Positions 29,001-44,000 of a DNA stretch of 64,000 nt are shown one piece after another. Within the stretch, counting starts at the first letter, position 1, and every line of letters begins with the position of its first letter. This DNA is from Paragonimus westermani (taxonomy: Eukaryota > Platyhelminthes > Trematoda > Plagiorchiida > Troglotrematidae), in NCBI GenBank assembly GCA_008508345.1, contig QNGE01003767.1, positions 1 to 64,000 of the forward strand, read 5' to 3'. The notes beneath the pieces were generated by a model that had not been told where the DNA came from, ran no database searches, and saw nothing but the letters and a program-made list of their open reading frames with translations. The position numbers and the translations under genes were made by a program.

Positions 29001-32000
29001 CATGAAGGTCATTAGAGACAATATGAATGAGTATGCAGATGGTAAGAGTTTCCAGCAAAGTCAAATAAGAAAAACAAATGGAAGGCGATCTTCGAAAAAC
29101 AATCGCAGTGAATTTCCATGGAAGACTACGACCAAAGACTGACGACGAAAACCTTGGTTGGCCACCGTTATCCAGATTCCTCACGTTATTCGACGTAAAT
29201 CAACAAATTATTCGGATGAGATCCAGTTGTGAAAAAGTCAGGGCTTCAGGGGTGGATTTGAACTAGCAACAGAAACAACATACCTCATTGCGACAAGCTC
29301 TCCACCAGCTGAGCGTTGAGGCTACAGCAGGAGCTAGGGAATTTTACATCTGGACTCTATTACAACCCGTCCCAATATCTCATACGGGATCCGTCAAATG
29401 AGTTAGGGGATCGACTGCCCATAGAGACGTTGGAATGGGTGGGTAGTAGAGTCCAAATGTTAAATTTTCGAACTCCTGGTGTGGCTTCGTCGATTAGCTG
29501 GTGGAACGCTTGCCACGCTGAAACATGTTGCTTCTGGTACTGATTCGAATCCAGCCGAAGACACGAATTTTCACAGTTAGGTTTCATCAAAATCATAAAT
29601 CTATTGAGCTGCTTATTTGTGAAATTATTCGGAGTCGACAAACCCTGGAAAGGTAATAGATTAAATTAGTTGGCATAGCAGCATTGAACGCACTGACGGT
29701 TTGTTTGACAACGGTTCACGAAGTAAAATAGTGATTGAGACTAGCGCATTCGCGAGTGGTTTGATAATATCACTTTCATTTTCGGCTTTGACAGTTCCAC
29801 TATACACGATTCGTCTAAATTCAAAGCTATGAAGTTGTCACTTGTGGAACTTTTTGAGTGGTTCGATCTTGGGTTCTGCCATTTCATGATCCATAGTAAA
29901 TACTGCAACAAAAACAGCAAACTAAAGAATGTCTCTGTTTGAGAGCAATTGCCACCAGGGTTGCACCCATCTACTGCAACGCGCTTGGCTTTCTGTTTGG
30001 TGCTCAACTAGCGCTTGTGATCTACCCGCGGTAGATGACTGACAGTCAGTATATATTTGTTTCCATTGTTATCTTACCATCCGCGTACGTCGGGCTTGAA
30101 GTCGGGTGGAACCATCACATATCATGGAAGTTAACTGCAGACGGAAGCTGTTGAGTCTTCTCAAGACAGGCGTTGGCGACGCATGTGATTCAACGAAGAT
30201 ATGTTGGAAACGATACTTGCAGTCACGTGAATATTTAAAGTCACCCGTTAACTTGGTGTCCGTCTCCTAGAGGGATCAAATCCGAAAAGCGCTCGCGCAC
30301 ATACCCAGCAACATGTGGCCTGTTCTGATTCAATGGTGTTTTTACACCCTTGGCGACATTTGTTTCGGAATGACATGTCGCAGTAATCGAAACCAAAAGA
30401 TGACAGCGCATAATTAACACCACCACATGGCTTGCGCTGAACCACTTACGTTTCCGTCCATACCACACATCCAGTGTGAATCCGAAAGACTAAAAGCAGG
30501 GGGCTTTTGAGTAAACGCCTTTGCGTTCAACCGGTCGATGCTGGCTAGCCAACTGGTAGGTGAGCACAACATTGAGACCTTCTTCTGTTGAGCAATCATC
30601 AAGCTCAAATGGCGTGAAGTAATCTGGAAGTAAACATACGGAAAATATAAGGGGCGGTTCATTATAGGAGAACGTAATATTACAGTCTAAAAGGAAATAA
30701 GAAAAATAACGAATTGAGGTTGGACAGAAGAACAAAGACGTTAGTCATACAACGCATCAACAAATCTGAAGAGAAAGGTGGACAGCAGTCCACAGATACC
30801 CAGAACTCTGAGAAGAGGGGCGGTTGAGTCCCCAGGCGACGGTGTTCGTCGGTTTTTGCGAATGGAAACTAGATATAGTTGACAATTAACACAACCTTCT
30901 TGAAAACTTAGTCAGTGGTCGACAATGAGTATGTTAATAACCCGGACCGGTTAGTGCATTCACAGCTGTATCTTTTAGAAGGCTATGTGTTCTTGGCACC
31001 ACGATGTATGACGCCTATATCTTCCTTGCGCACCGCACGCTTCCGCCCACCACCGCACAACTGTTGTTCACTGAACCTTTAGGCGCCCATCCGACATTCA
31101 AACAAAAAGCAACCTAACTTTTAGACAGCTCTGACAGTAATGCAGCTCAGTCTGACGCCAACTGCAGACGCAGGGAAAAGTTCAAAGTGGATAAAAAGTT
31201 GAGGAAACAATTACCCGACTAGGATATTGATGATGGGATTCTATTGACAAGCTGTTATGTAGGATGACATTTTCAACGAGGAATTTAACAGGTTATTACA
31301 ACAGATACTATCGGTCAGCTCTGTGTGATCGGGTGACAAACAACCTGTGAAACGAAAACACATCAGCGTGTAAATGCGTTGCCTTTTTAAGCTGTAACAG
31401 GTCTCAGGATTTAGTGCGGGATTTGATAAACCTTTCAAGTGCAGATAGACTACACACAAAAATTCTGGCAAGTGGTCTACTACTCGCGCATGCTAGGTTT
31501 TTAAAAATAGACTTTGGTCAACAACTTTGCTGCACCTACGTTAGGCGGCCCGGTGGGACTATTTGAGGATTACAGTGGTGGCGGAATTTCGCAAGTCTAA
31601 CTTCACATTCAGAGCGAATGAATCAGTTGTTTGGGCCGCAAATCAAAATGAACAGCACACAAACATCACAAACCAGCCCTGTCGACGACCCTTATTCTTG
31701 GCCTTGACGTACAACGAAATTCGGCAAACACTGCCTGTATGCTCGTGTCAGAAACAGCCCTTTGATACAGGACAACCTGCTGCGTATGTAACGGCAGGCA
31801 GATTACGCACACTGTGTGCATTCGGCGAGATAAAGCCACATGAGGTGACAGACTTGGCACAATATATGAGGAGAAAATGCGATTGTATAGGGTGGAAAAA
31901 ACATTCAGAAGAAACTACACTGATGCACATTTATTCATAGCACGATTGCCAATGACTTCCATCCTCCGCCATATCAGACAACGACCTTAATTAAAGATGA

Positions 32001-35000
32001 TGACTGTCTTTCGGATCCCAGTCATTAAGCCGCGAACATCCTACTGAACAAAGCTCCAGAAACAGGGTTTTCATGCTTCGAACCCTAATCACGTGCCATC
32101 TTCCCCGCTAGCATTTTCAGCCCAACCTACCACTAGCAAACAAGGCATAACGTGGCGGGCACTAATGTACCGGAGTCTCCCATTGTCGAAAATGGACACA
32201 GTGTTTACTTCATCAGGATGGCACCACAGGAGGCGTACGTCGATAAATGCCATCAGAGGTAAGTGTAGGTGAAGAGACCTATCAGTCCAGTACAGGAACC
32301 TAACACACAGGGGGTGTAATAGACTATCTAACCTGACGAACTGAAGTCCCCAATTCGTCAGATATATTCTGGGCTTCTTGTGAACCTTCACGAGGTACAG
32401 CAACGTCTTCTGCGTTCTCGACGACTCGGGAGAGATTCACGCTATCAGATTCGTAGCCCATCATAGCACACTCTAGAATCTAGACCACCATAAAACCGGG
32501 TAGGAAGAGAAAGGATGAGCAGAAATGTCACATTCGCTTGAGATTCTAAAGGCGATATTTTGCATCGACCCCTAAATTGAGCGGAAGTTTATTGATAAAT
32601 TGTCTTAAGTATGTCCACATACTTCTTAAGCCCACCTTCATTCAGTGGACACTCTCAGAATACCGCTCTGCCGAATAAATCAGACACTCCTCTGATGTCC
32701 AAATGGATAATCGCTGTTGGTCTTCTGTATGAATGGTGGGGTTCAAGTATCTGGCGAGAAATGAAGAGGTGGCTAATGCAACCACGGCCAAGGCAAACTT
32801 CAGCTTAATCCAGGTGGATATGCTGATCGTGCGTTTCGCTCAGTCTACGAAGTACACTAGCTTCAAGCAACTTCGGCGCGGTGGGAATCAGGCTAATCCT
32901 TCAGTAGTTAGGACAGAAAGCACCCGAACATCATTTTGGAAACAGAGATGCTGTCAACCTGTAACAGAGCTGAGATCAACTGGGTTGTGTAAAAGAAGTC
33001 AGCATTTGCGGTTTGAACAGCACATTCCATACAAACCAACCCGAATGGTAACTTGGTACAGCTCAAGCTGCATGATTTCTGTGGTGACTTCACATTATCC
33101 ATTAACATCGGCGTCAACCAGCAATCTACGGTTGTGTACATGGACGCCTCTTCCCGTGATCACTGCCGTCTAAAATGAAGTAGCTTGACGGTATACTGCG
33201 TGTTATATATTAGAAAACACAAAGTATGAATGTGTTATTTACTGGCCGAGGCTCTATCAGCAGCTGAGTACAGTCCATTGCAAAACCTGTGCGCACACAT
33301 TTCACCATTAAAACACCCAGAAGCTCTGATTTCCAGTAGACTGTTGTGTTTGTTGAAGAAGGTTTTTAGCCTTGACAAATCATGCGGACTTCTGTCAGAA
33401 AGATTAGTTTCCAATCCAACTACTTGTGTGATTTCTCTGCTAAAACTTGCTGGTTACGTACAGTTCAACTTTACTTCATTACTTTACATGCAAAATCGAT
33501 CACTCAGGTTGTACGTAATTGCGCAGTACAAAGGAAGTCTATTTAGTATCCTCTGGTAATCTTATTTTGTTCTCAAACCCTATATTGTCATGTCTGCTGT
33601 GGGAAGTCCATTATGCTTCATCATCAAAAATATATATTACAGGTCGTTAGTTTTCAGTTAAATACCTAATTTTTGAATCCATCCAAACCTAAAATCTCGA
33701 TAGTATAGTAAACAGTTTATAAACCCGAGTTCGAAACCTTTATAGCTTTTCTATCCACTAACACATACCTTCAAAATGACAAAGAATGTCCGAAAATTTT
33801 TTCATAATTTACTGTTACCGTTTCTGTTATTTTCTACTTTCTCGTCACGTCAACCTAATAACTCCTCATGACAATCAGAATTAAAACTGGCACAAAACTG
33901 GCACACAATATATTTTAATATGTATCCTTTGTGAATGCTGGCCTAACTGTTACTAATAAGCAAAAACATGTTCCAAAGAAATTCTCGATTTTTTGCAAGA
34001 TTTCAGGTGGAGACTGTGATGAGATGATGCTACCCAATTCGATCATTGTGTTCATTTCAATGCAGAGTTCGGTAGACGACTGAAGATCTGAAGACAATGA
34101 GATGAATACTTTTGCGGTGATCAAAGCTTTTATCATAAAATATGGATAAACACTAGATTATAGTGAAATCCACTGACGGAAAATATCCTGTTTCCCAAAT
34201 GAGAAGGTAGTTGAACAGAAACACATTTGTCATCCGATCTCCTCAATAAAAAATAGTTCTAGAAAACACAACAAAGAGACATCTTGGAGAGCAACTTCGG
34301 TTCTAAAACATATCCAAATGGTTGACGAGAGTTGACTACCAAAGATCTCTCAGTGGTGCACACACCAACCACCATATCTAAGTTTGGCCTATTTTTTTCA
34401 GAATGGACGTGGGATGTTCGATTTGAAATTACAATTTGATCTTCTACTGCGAGAACTTTCAGCCGTGCAACCTGCAAGTTCATCGATATGCAGTTGGGAA
34501 CACAGATTTGAGACAGATATTCAATTTACACAGGAGCTTGAAGTGCTCAAATAAGCTGGCAATGCTCTTACGACTGACACAGGGATATGTGACTCAGGTT
34601 GAACAAGCAGCATCCTTCGCAGCATACTGTGAAGAATATGGACTTTTAAAAGCAAGATAACCTTTTCCAGCCAATCAAATTCAAGGCGGTTCTTGCTATT
34701 TGAGAATTCACGTCACTGGTGAGCCATACTTAGTTAGGCTGCAGTAGTAATCACCGTAACGTAAACTCAAATCCGAAAACGTGTAAGTGAACCTGGACGC
34801 GCTCACCATTGAGACCCGAAGCACGCTTTCGTGAGTGAGCCTCAATCCATGGAACCACCATTAAGTGGTTCAGTAACAAACGGTACAATGTAGTCTATCG
34901 TAAACATAGCGTCGTCACCATACTTGCCATTCGTTCAAGTTACATAGGATCGGCAACGCCAGGCCATTATGAGAAAGCCGTTATAGCATCCGTCGTTGAG

Positions 35001-38000
35001 CTCCGAGGTAAAAGGTCGAGTTAGGCCAGTTGTATTTCATTTGTTATTAATCGGGCAGATTGCAAACACAGAGTGAGATGCATTGTAGGTTTACTCGGAA
35101 TGTAAGAGACCACAATAATTGGCTTCATAGCTACTGAGTGCCTGGCCTACGCAGAATCAGCATTCATCACTTTGACTAACGTTGATTCAGTATGACCACG
35201 GAATACTACTGTAATTAGCCTAGAATGAAAGGTCAAAAAGCTATCATTCGGAACTGAGTGGATCTTTGTCAAACCAGCCACAACATTGACAGTCCATACA
35301 CACACCCAAGGTCTGTAAATAGTTTAAACGTAGAAACAATAAAACCGAAAAAATACTTACTGAAATGGAATTAATTCATCCTCATTCTTTTAAACCGCAA
35401 TCATATGTGAATGCATCCTGCCGTAATACTTGACTCCGCGTGTGCACGCATAAAATATCGGTTGTGACAGTAACTGTATAGTACTACCGTTGAACCTCTT
35501 TTCATTTGGAACGTAACCGAAAAGTACAGAGAGGTGATGAGTGTTAAGGGAAAATAATTCTTCGTTGAAGGCTTCGCACATATTTAAGTACACAATAATT
35601 ATTCGTACGCTACACTTTCACACCGAAAAATGCTTTCATCCATCAGCAGTTTAGATTTAGTAAACTATCCCTACCAAGTTTAACGCCATAAATGTGGTTC
35701 GTTGTACACGCCTATTGCTATTCTGTCTGAAGTCCCTAAAATATGTTAGGATAACGAGAAAGCTTTGAATGTGTACAGTCAGTTTTATTTCTCATATACC
35801 ACATTCTTAGCATCTGAATCGAATGGGGTTTTTTTACTTAAGAACTGACTTTTTGAGTACCATAGACAAACACATCTACATGCATATATATATATATGGG
35901 TCTATCACAAAACCCGTCCTGTTAAACTTTTATTAAACCATACAGGCGAAAATATATATATATTGTCTTGTAAACCACAAACGGTTATTCTTCTATTAAC
36001 GGGAGCGTTCGGATTTCGGAAGTAATCATTTTGAAACGGAATAATTACATGGCTTATATTGTCGTTCATTCTGTCACTTACTGAGTTCATGACTGATTGG
36101 AAGTCTGGCCACAAAGAACGCCAGAAGAAACGCGTGCTTGACTGTGCCCATGTAGGAACCTGCCTATGGCTCTTGTTGCTGCTATGCATAAAGTTCGGAA
36201 CGCGTTTGAAAGCCGAAAATAAACAATTCCCTCACAGTTTTTATCGAAACGCATCTTTTACGATCTATGTTAAACTGAACAACGATGCTGCTGAAATGTG
36301 TGTTCTGCCAAAAATACTAATGATTTGTTTAAGCGTTTGAGATTTCCTGGAGAACGGTATAACCAGCGAGAATCGTTCATGCTTTGACATACCTCATAGT
36401 ATTATATATGGATGTCGAAGTGTTTTCAAAGAATCCGGTGGTAAAATTGAAGTATTCCTGCTCTACTTATGGCTTTCTTGTCTGGAAGGAATAGTACATG
36501 TTGAAGGCTCAAATTATTCTTCACTTCTTCCCAGTAGGATCCTTCGACTGTTAGCTTTCACCAAATAAGCTACACAACTTGCTGCATCAAGATTTGCAGG
36601 AACGATCTTCACTAAGGCTTGAAGAAAGAGTATAAACGAAATTTGAAGTGAATAGATGGGTTTTGCGAATGTCTGACAGCCAGTATCATTCAGATAACCT
36701 GTGGTGCAAAATTACTAAGCTGGGAATGCTACGAATAGTAACATCCGGTATGGTTGAATACCATTTATGTTGTCGCTTTTATTGTTTCTAATGCAAGTCA
36801 GTATCGTCCGGTTACCTACTCTGTACCCTGTTAATGGGAGGCCATCTGTTGTAAATATTTTCATCTGTTGGGTTCAAGATGTTATCAACAATATTCCGTT
36901 TGTCTTTTTCAATCTTTATTCTCAGACACAATCGGTTCGCTGCTTAGCCGTTACTGGAATCATATGCCGTATTCGCTAGTGGCCGAGTTGATCGAGTTAC
37001 AACAGTTGGCTGAAGACACATCTCAAATGGGAATTCAGTATGTACGTCTGCGGACGCCGGAATACTTTTCCAGTAAGGTTGACAGTTTTCTTACAAAACG
37101 TAACCACAGACGACATTCAGAAATTAAACAGTGTAATTTTTTAATATACAATCAGTATGCATTATTTATTCGATAAGTCTGGGACAAATTTCAATCAGTG
37201 GGATGTCACATTGACTGATATGTTAAAAATGGTGAGGTCGGCAGTTTGGACGTTGAAGTAAATCGATAGCTTCATGTTTTACAAGCTAGTTTCAAACGAC
37301 TCAGTGAGAAACAGTCGCATTCTTGTGCTACTCAAAAAAGAGCTTCACAGATCTAAATGTACAAGCCCGGCGAAAATTTGCTTATTATCATAGTAAAAAG
37401 AAGGTAAGATCAATTTGACTACTGAAGGAGTAACAGTGCTATTTCGTAAGACATAGATGCAACATTTCATGAGATACGCACCAAAAACGGCTGGGTGACA
37501 AACGCTGTCGGCAGATTTAGAAAATGGTGAGAAATTTCAGTGGACTGGAGACTTGTCGAGGTCGAACGGCTCCAACTGCAATATTGACAGGATTATGAAT
37601 ACATTTCTGTCAAGTCCCACGGGTTGCTCTTTATCCGAGGATCCGTAAAACCAAAGTCACTTCAACCTTTTCAAAGAAATATTCCAGCGGAAGTCGAGTA
37701 AACCTGAAAGAGTCGACAGCTCACTAACGAAAGCTCTTCTGAGGCGTGTGGAAATTTTTCCACAGTCTTTTAGACAACGAAACGTTATCGACCGCCAATG
37801 GATGGTGCGTATCACACTAGTTGCTAAAAGGGGAGAGATCACATTTCCTCCTACCTCGTACACATGTGCAGCGTTGAACTGGTGTAAAATGCCTTCTTGC
37901 TAGAATGAAAACTCAGGTGAACATCACAGGTTTCACAAAGTTTACCTGTCGTCACTCATGTTCGACTCTGGATATTCATACTTGCCTAGTTCAATTCATT

Positions 38001-41000
38001 CCATCATTGCTTGATGAAATAACTAAGGTTGTCGGCATATGTTTCCTACACCACAGCGATGCGCTTGAACTCGTTAATAACTTAATCTTACTCCAAACCA
38101 TTTCGTTCATCTCGGTACACAAAACGTACTGCCACTTACCACTGGCTACAGTGACATGCAGGATCTCATCCTCTCTTCTTTATTGACTCCAATTTGTATT
38201 CCACTCATACCAGTAGAAAATAACACGTTTATAGGCATGTTTACAAAGGACATAAAGGTGAGTACTCAGCTGAATTTTCTTTTTCCGCGCTCCTGGGCAG
38301 CTCTTCTTCTATTGTCCATGAAAGAGAATCAACGTGAGAAACCCTTTAATGTCCGTCCCACCCTTGTTGTAGATTATGGACACTTATCTCGACTGCTTTC
38401 TCAAGATTTTGATTAGGCAGCCTTGAATAGCAAAATCATTTGATCATTTCATGTAGCTGAACCGTCCACCAAAGTCCAAAGAATTATGTTGCATGTTCAG
38501 CGTTTCAACTCTGTCTGTTCCATACCGCATGGTCAACCCATTTACTAAGGTCCGTGTGCTGTCCTTTTGGATGTAGTATTCACAAGTTGTCTTTTCCGGC
38601 TTATTACCGAAGGACTATTTACTTTGACATTTGAGTTATTAATCTTGTGTATGGCATTCAAGCAAGCAGAGTTCGGTTCATCTGCATCAAAATGCCAATC
38701 ACCGACAGGTCGTAACAGTGATTTGAGACAGATAGCGAGTGAGGCAAAATAAATCAGAAGAGTGACTAAGCAGTAGACAAGTGATGACAGATAGAAACCT
38801 CTAGCCGAAACTCACCATAAATGCTCAGGCTACCGGGAGCCTCTCATAGGTTTGTGCGACCAGTCTCTAGAAAGAGCGGCGGTTGTAGAGTATACGTTCA
38901 TGCACCACAGGACTCTCAGTAGACACTTCATCTTTCAGAAAGAGTCAACTAGATGTGACCAATCGGAGAGCGCTACATCATCTAAGACATTCGTCTTCAT
39001 CGCAAAGATCAGTGAGCCATCCCGTAACAGAATTGATCTGAAAGCGAATAATCAATGTTTCACCTAATTGTTTATGGCCTGTATGTCAGTTTTCCCACAT
39101 GCGTGAACACCACAGTAACAGGTAGATATTTCGAAGGCGCACACTACAGGAGATGTGACAATGAGTTACTGTTTACTGACTGGTGTGATAAGGCTTAAAG
39201 CGTAACAGGATGTAACAGAACATTTTATCTAAACTAGGTAACACACGAGAAAGTTATAGAATTAGACCGGTAATGAGAACTGCCGCACAACCTTTTCCAT
39301 GAATACATTAACCTACAGTCAAGTAGTTGGAACTTAAACTGTTTCAGCAGAGGTGATGAACCTAGAGTGGATGTTTTATCAACAGTCGTCCGACAACATT
39401 AAAAAACATCTTCGTGTGACACACAGTTGCTTTAAGAAAACCACACAGATTTTGACATTAAAACTTGATGTCCTGCACCAACTAAACTGCGTAATTTATA
39501 GAAAATGACCTACGTTATGCTAACTTGTATAGGGATGAATAAAAATAGCCTTATGTAAACAGCACTCTGTCTACTAAACTTGCTCAATTTTTCGAAGCAA
39601 GTTAACCGTCCTAAATTTATAAATGTCTGATCTTTATGAAACAGCACAGAAACACGAAAGTTTTCATCTTTATAGGGTTTTGTTATTGACTGGCTTCTTT
39701 TTTACTCACTTCTGTTCTGTATCATATCACAGTACATCTCAACTTCTTTCCTTTATCCTCCTCCAGTTACTTCGATTCCTAATAACGTGCCTTCTACTGA
39801 CTACTGACAAGTAGCGTTTCGTCGTCACTCTATTAGTACAAATTCTTTTTTGGTAGGACTGTCAGGTTCGTTCGGCTGTTGACCTAATCTAACGGATTTA
39901 ATTGATGCGGCCACTGTGATCGAGGTAAAACACGTGTGTTGAAACCAGGCTGAGTCTCATACCGAACATGTTTTCGATCTTCAACGACAGTAGTACACTC
40001 TAGTTAATCAGGGTTTCGGTGAGCAGTGTAGCCTAATCAGACTGAAAGTTTGACGGTACCAGGGTCATCAAGCTTTAATGACCTTCTCAGGTTATTGTGA
40101 TGATGTGAAGTTCTACAATTATTCAACGAAGATTAAAGCTGAAAAAAGTTCATTTTTGGCTGACCAACTGCATTGGCTAAGCCCACATTCCAGCTCACGT
40201 CCTTGCATTCTTAATGACAGTTCCAAATTACCAAAGATGACGTGATCAACCATGTAGAGCATCCAAATGCGAGTAATGGGAAAACCCAGAAAGATGTTCA
40301 TATGGACGATGTCTCATTACTGAACAACGTCCGCATACTTTGATGACAGAACATCTTGAGAAATGACATTGTATGTCAGATGACACGAAATTGTCGGTCA
40401 TTAATATATCTTTGCAAAGGCAATGAACAGTTGTCCTCACGGAAACGGGTAATCAAATATGTATCGAGTGTATACAGAAAAATTTCCTTTCCACTAGAAA
40501 ACTATAAACTGGTGCATATTGAAAAATAACTGATGAGTAATGACCGGGAGTACTCAGCAAATAGTTTCGTGTTAGCATTAGTAACGCGATGCTCCAACGG
40601 AACCATTTCAATACAAGACGACGACGGAAACCGCCTTCTTCATTATCGCCGCTTAGACTTTGGCTGACTCAAAAAACATGTTTTTTGAAATGATTCTTTG
40701 TCAACAGGTGCTTCTCCGACATACATTTCATAGAAATCTCAGTCGACTATTATATGCATCCGTTTGACCAACTTTACCTGCTCTATCATTAAGATTTGCT
40801 TCTGTAGTTCTATTTTGCAGTCCAAAACCGTTAGACTTAGTGTATCCTCAGCCTCAAGGTGGCTTAGGAAACACAAGCATCCCCCCACAATCTCCAAGCC
40901 CTGTGAATAAACTTACGTTACCGTTGAGAATTAAGAATTTGGTGCTTACTGTTTCATTCGCTTATTTGATTATGTTTGTTGCGTGTCAGATTGATAAATT

Positions 41001-44000
41001 TCTATTCCATCCTTTCCTACGTACCCATCCCAATCCTTGTTTTAATTAAACGGAAGGAATCGGATTTTTCGTTTCACCACATGCGTGGGGTCTTTACTAC
41101 AGCCCGCGCAAATTGAATCTTTCCGTCAAATGGACAGCAGATATGAGTCGGGATCGTTGGGAAGAAGAAGAATGTGATTCTTGTATGATGGAACTCAAGC
41201 AAAAAACTGCGTGAGCTGGCGACTTTTATACATGGTTATTCAGAAATTTTACAAACTCAGCAATAAACACTGTTTTGTTAACCATTGTCTCTGCTACTAA
41301 TAACTCTGAAATAAACAGTAAGCTCACCTATGTTTCTTTGTACTATTCACTTTCAGTAATACTTTCTTAATTTTTTTTTCTGGCAAGAATGATAAGTCAA
41401 AAATTCATTGTTTGTTACTTCACCGCTATATCTTCTTCACTTTAGTCGATGAAATTAAACATGGCAAAACATGATAGGCAGTGATAATCAGGTGTGTGGA
41501 AAGAATGGATGAAAAACATTGCTTCAGTTCTTTGTTTCCCGTCGCGCTATCTTTCAGTGGATACCCGACGCTACTGAAAATTTCTGACACACAGCTCATT
41601 CGCCGCTAATTTCATGAGAGCGTACGGCCGGTGAACAAAATGTTCACCAAATGTAACTACCCCAATAAAACGAGCAAGTACAGTGCAAATGGGTAGTTGA
41701 AACCCTGTTTTTAATGTCCAAAGTGTTTTGTCGGAAACAATTAACGCCAGTCTTCTTGGTTCGAGGGTGGAGTCACGAACATTTTAATACCATAAACTCT
41801 TTCAACCTTGCCTGTTACTAGATCGTACAAACAGGGTTATCTGTGGTGCCGATCCACGGTGGGTGCAATATTTGTTCTAGAATTTTGTCAGCCGAAATGC
41901 TTCATGTCCGTGCTTTCCTATCAAAAGATTCTGCTCCTCAACTGGCAAAACAGCATCACTTCTACACTAATCTTCTCTAAACCGTTTCAAAAACACGGCC
42001 GTGTTTTTATGAATACCACATGAATAAGAAAAAGTTGAACTCAAGCCTCCTATGTATTCGGATAATATACTGTCGGACATCGTGTAATCCATTAAACAAA
42101 GGAACTCGCAACAAGCTCATATAAACAACAGTGAACGGCAACAACCATATTGCGTCTCCATGTTTTTACTCATTGGCATACCACGCCCGTGTAATTCGAT
42201 ATCAAGTACGCTGTATAGGTGACGTTTAGAAAGCCCTAATAACTTTACACCCCAGATTTTTGCAGTGTGCATCGAGAAATTGATGACCGAAATGCATAAT
42301 TCACAGGTACCACGTAGGTACTTTCGTATTAGATTCAATGAATTTGTGGCAACCGGTCTTCCTATGGAACCAAGTTAAGGCTGACACTCAAAAGAACGTT
42401 GGAAACACCAGTATGCTTTAATAGCTGTTGATGGGGTGGAGCTGCATCGAAGGGGTTTGCGTTCACTCTCTATGAACAACGTGCGCCAAACTGAAAAATT
42501 AAGTTGTTGAGATGTCCGCTAAGCGAAATGATCGTAAGTGGTCAGACAAGTCGCTTTTGCGATTTTATTGGGAGAGTTTACGCTTGTGCACCTTCACATA
42601 AACAAGGCTAAGTGAATAACTATGCCGCCGACCCTAATCATCTTGGTGCACTCTCCATCTTCCTAGGAATAAAATATTCCAGCGATCTTACGCGGGAGCT
42701 TCGCTTTACAGAATCTGACAGCCTTGCTGAGTCTGACAGCTTAAAAAGTGCGACCTTTGTCGGTATACTATTTCGGATTAGTCCATCAGGGCTATCAGCA
42801 TGGTGTTCAGCCTTCAACCAGCTAGACGTGTCTAATTGGAGACACACGTTAAGAGGGCTGCTGAATGTTAACCCATGTGTCCACGCAACCCAAGTGAAAT
42901 TCACGGTTCTTCGTTCTATTCTTTTCCAGGATTAAGTTCATTGTTTGGTTTGTTAATGACTTGGCTAGTGAAACCGGTTCGAGTATACCTCACCTACTGG
43001 TCAGTCAGAATGTAGACGGTATTACGCATAGCAAAAATTGACAGAGGTTTCAGAATTCGGTGCAAAAATTAGTCTAGGCAAATTTTACTTACTTTGTCTA
43101 TACTGGTAGCCTTCAAAGTTTTGGTCCATACAAAACAAGTGTCATTCATATTTGACCAAAAAGGCTGTTTTCAAGAAAGGGATCCTCTACTCTATTTATA
43201 AGTAAATATGACTAATGTATTATACATGGTAAATAGTTTGTGGTTAATGTGTTTTCGACACGGTTGCTTCGTAGTATCATAGCCAGAGTTCAAAGTCGTG
43301 ACAAGAATATGTGTCATCGGTGTGCTCTAACAACAGCAAGATTTGAGTCTACTGCTTCTTCTCCGAGAATTTGTGCCAGAGGACTTCCGACCGGGATGCA
43401 GTTGCCATTGTCAGATGTGGGCAGTGTCAATTTTACAAAGCTGCTGAATGTACCCAAGCTGCATCATTCCAATTCGTAAAAATCAGTGGGCATTTGCCGT
43501 ACGAGAAATTCACTTGACTCAAAGTACATGTGTGACTACTCAAATGGGAGAGGTAGACGTACATTTTTTCAAAACTTCATAATTTAGATGTTACAGTTAC
43601 GATGGCTGAATAACGCTTAGTGAGAAAAGTACAGTTACATTCCAGCAAAGAGAATACAATCACCTCAGTTCTATCTACCAACAACTTGGTTTGTACATCC
43701 TACCAATGTTAACCTAATTTGTGCGGAATGTGCATTCACGAGCAGGCACACAGTGAGTAAAAGAAACTCAAGTGCACGAGTAAGCTCCTTTTGAAAACAT
43801 AAACGTCTTGGTTGCCGCTATTTTTCGAACTTTTGTTGACTTCGCCTCCTTCCCAAATGATCCATACACGATCCAAGGATGCTAGCTAGGGTTCGTAATA
43901 TATGCAGCATTTGCCAGATATTTCAAAGTTAAAACCATGTTATTTTTCATATGCCATCTGACTTATTTACTGAGAAATATATGCTGTGTAACTTTACTAA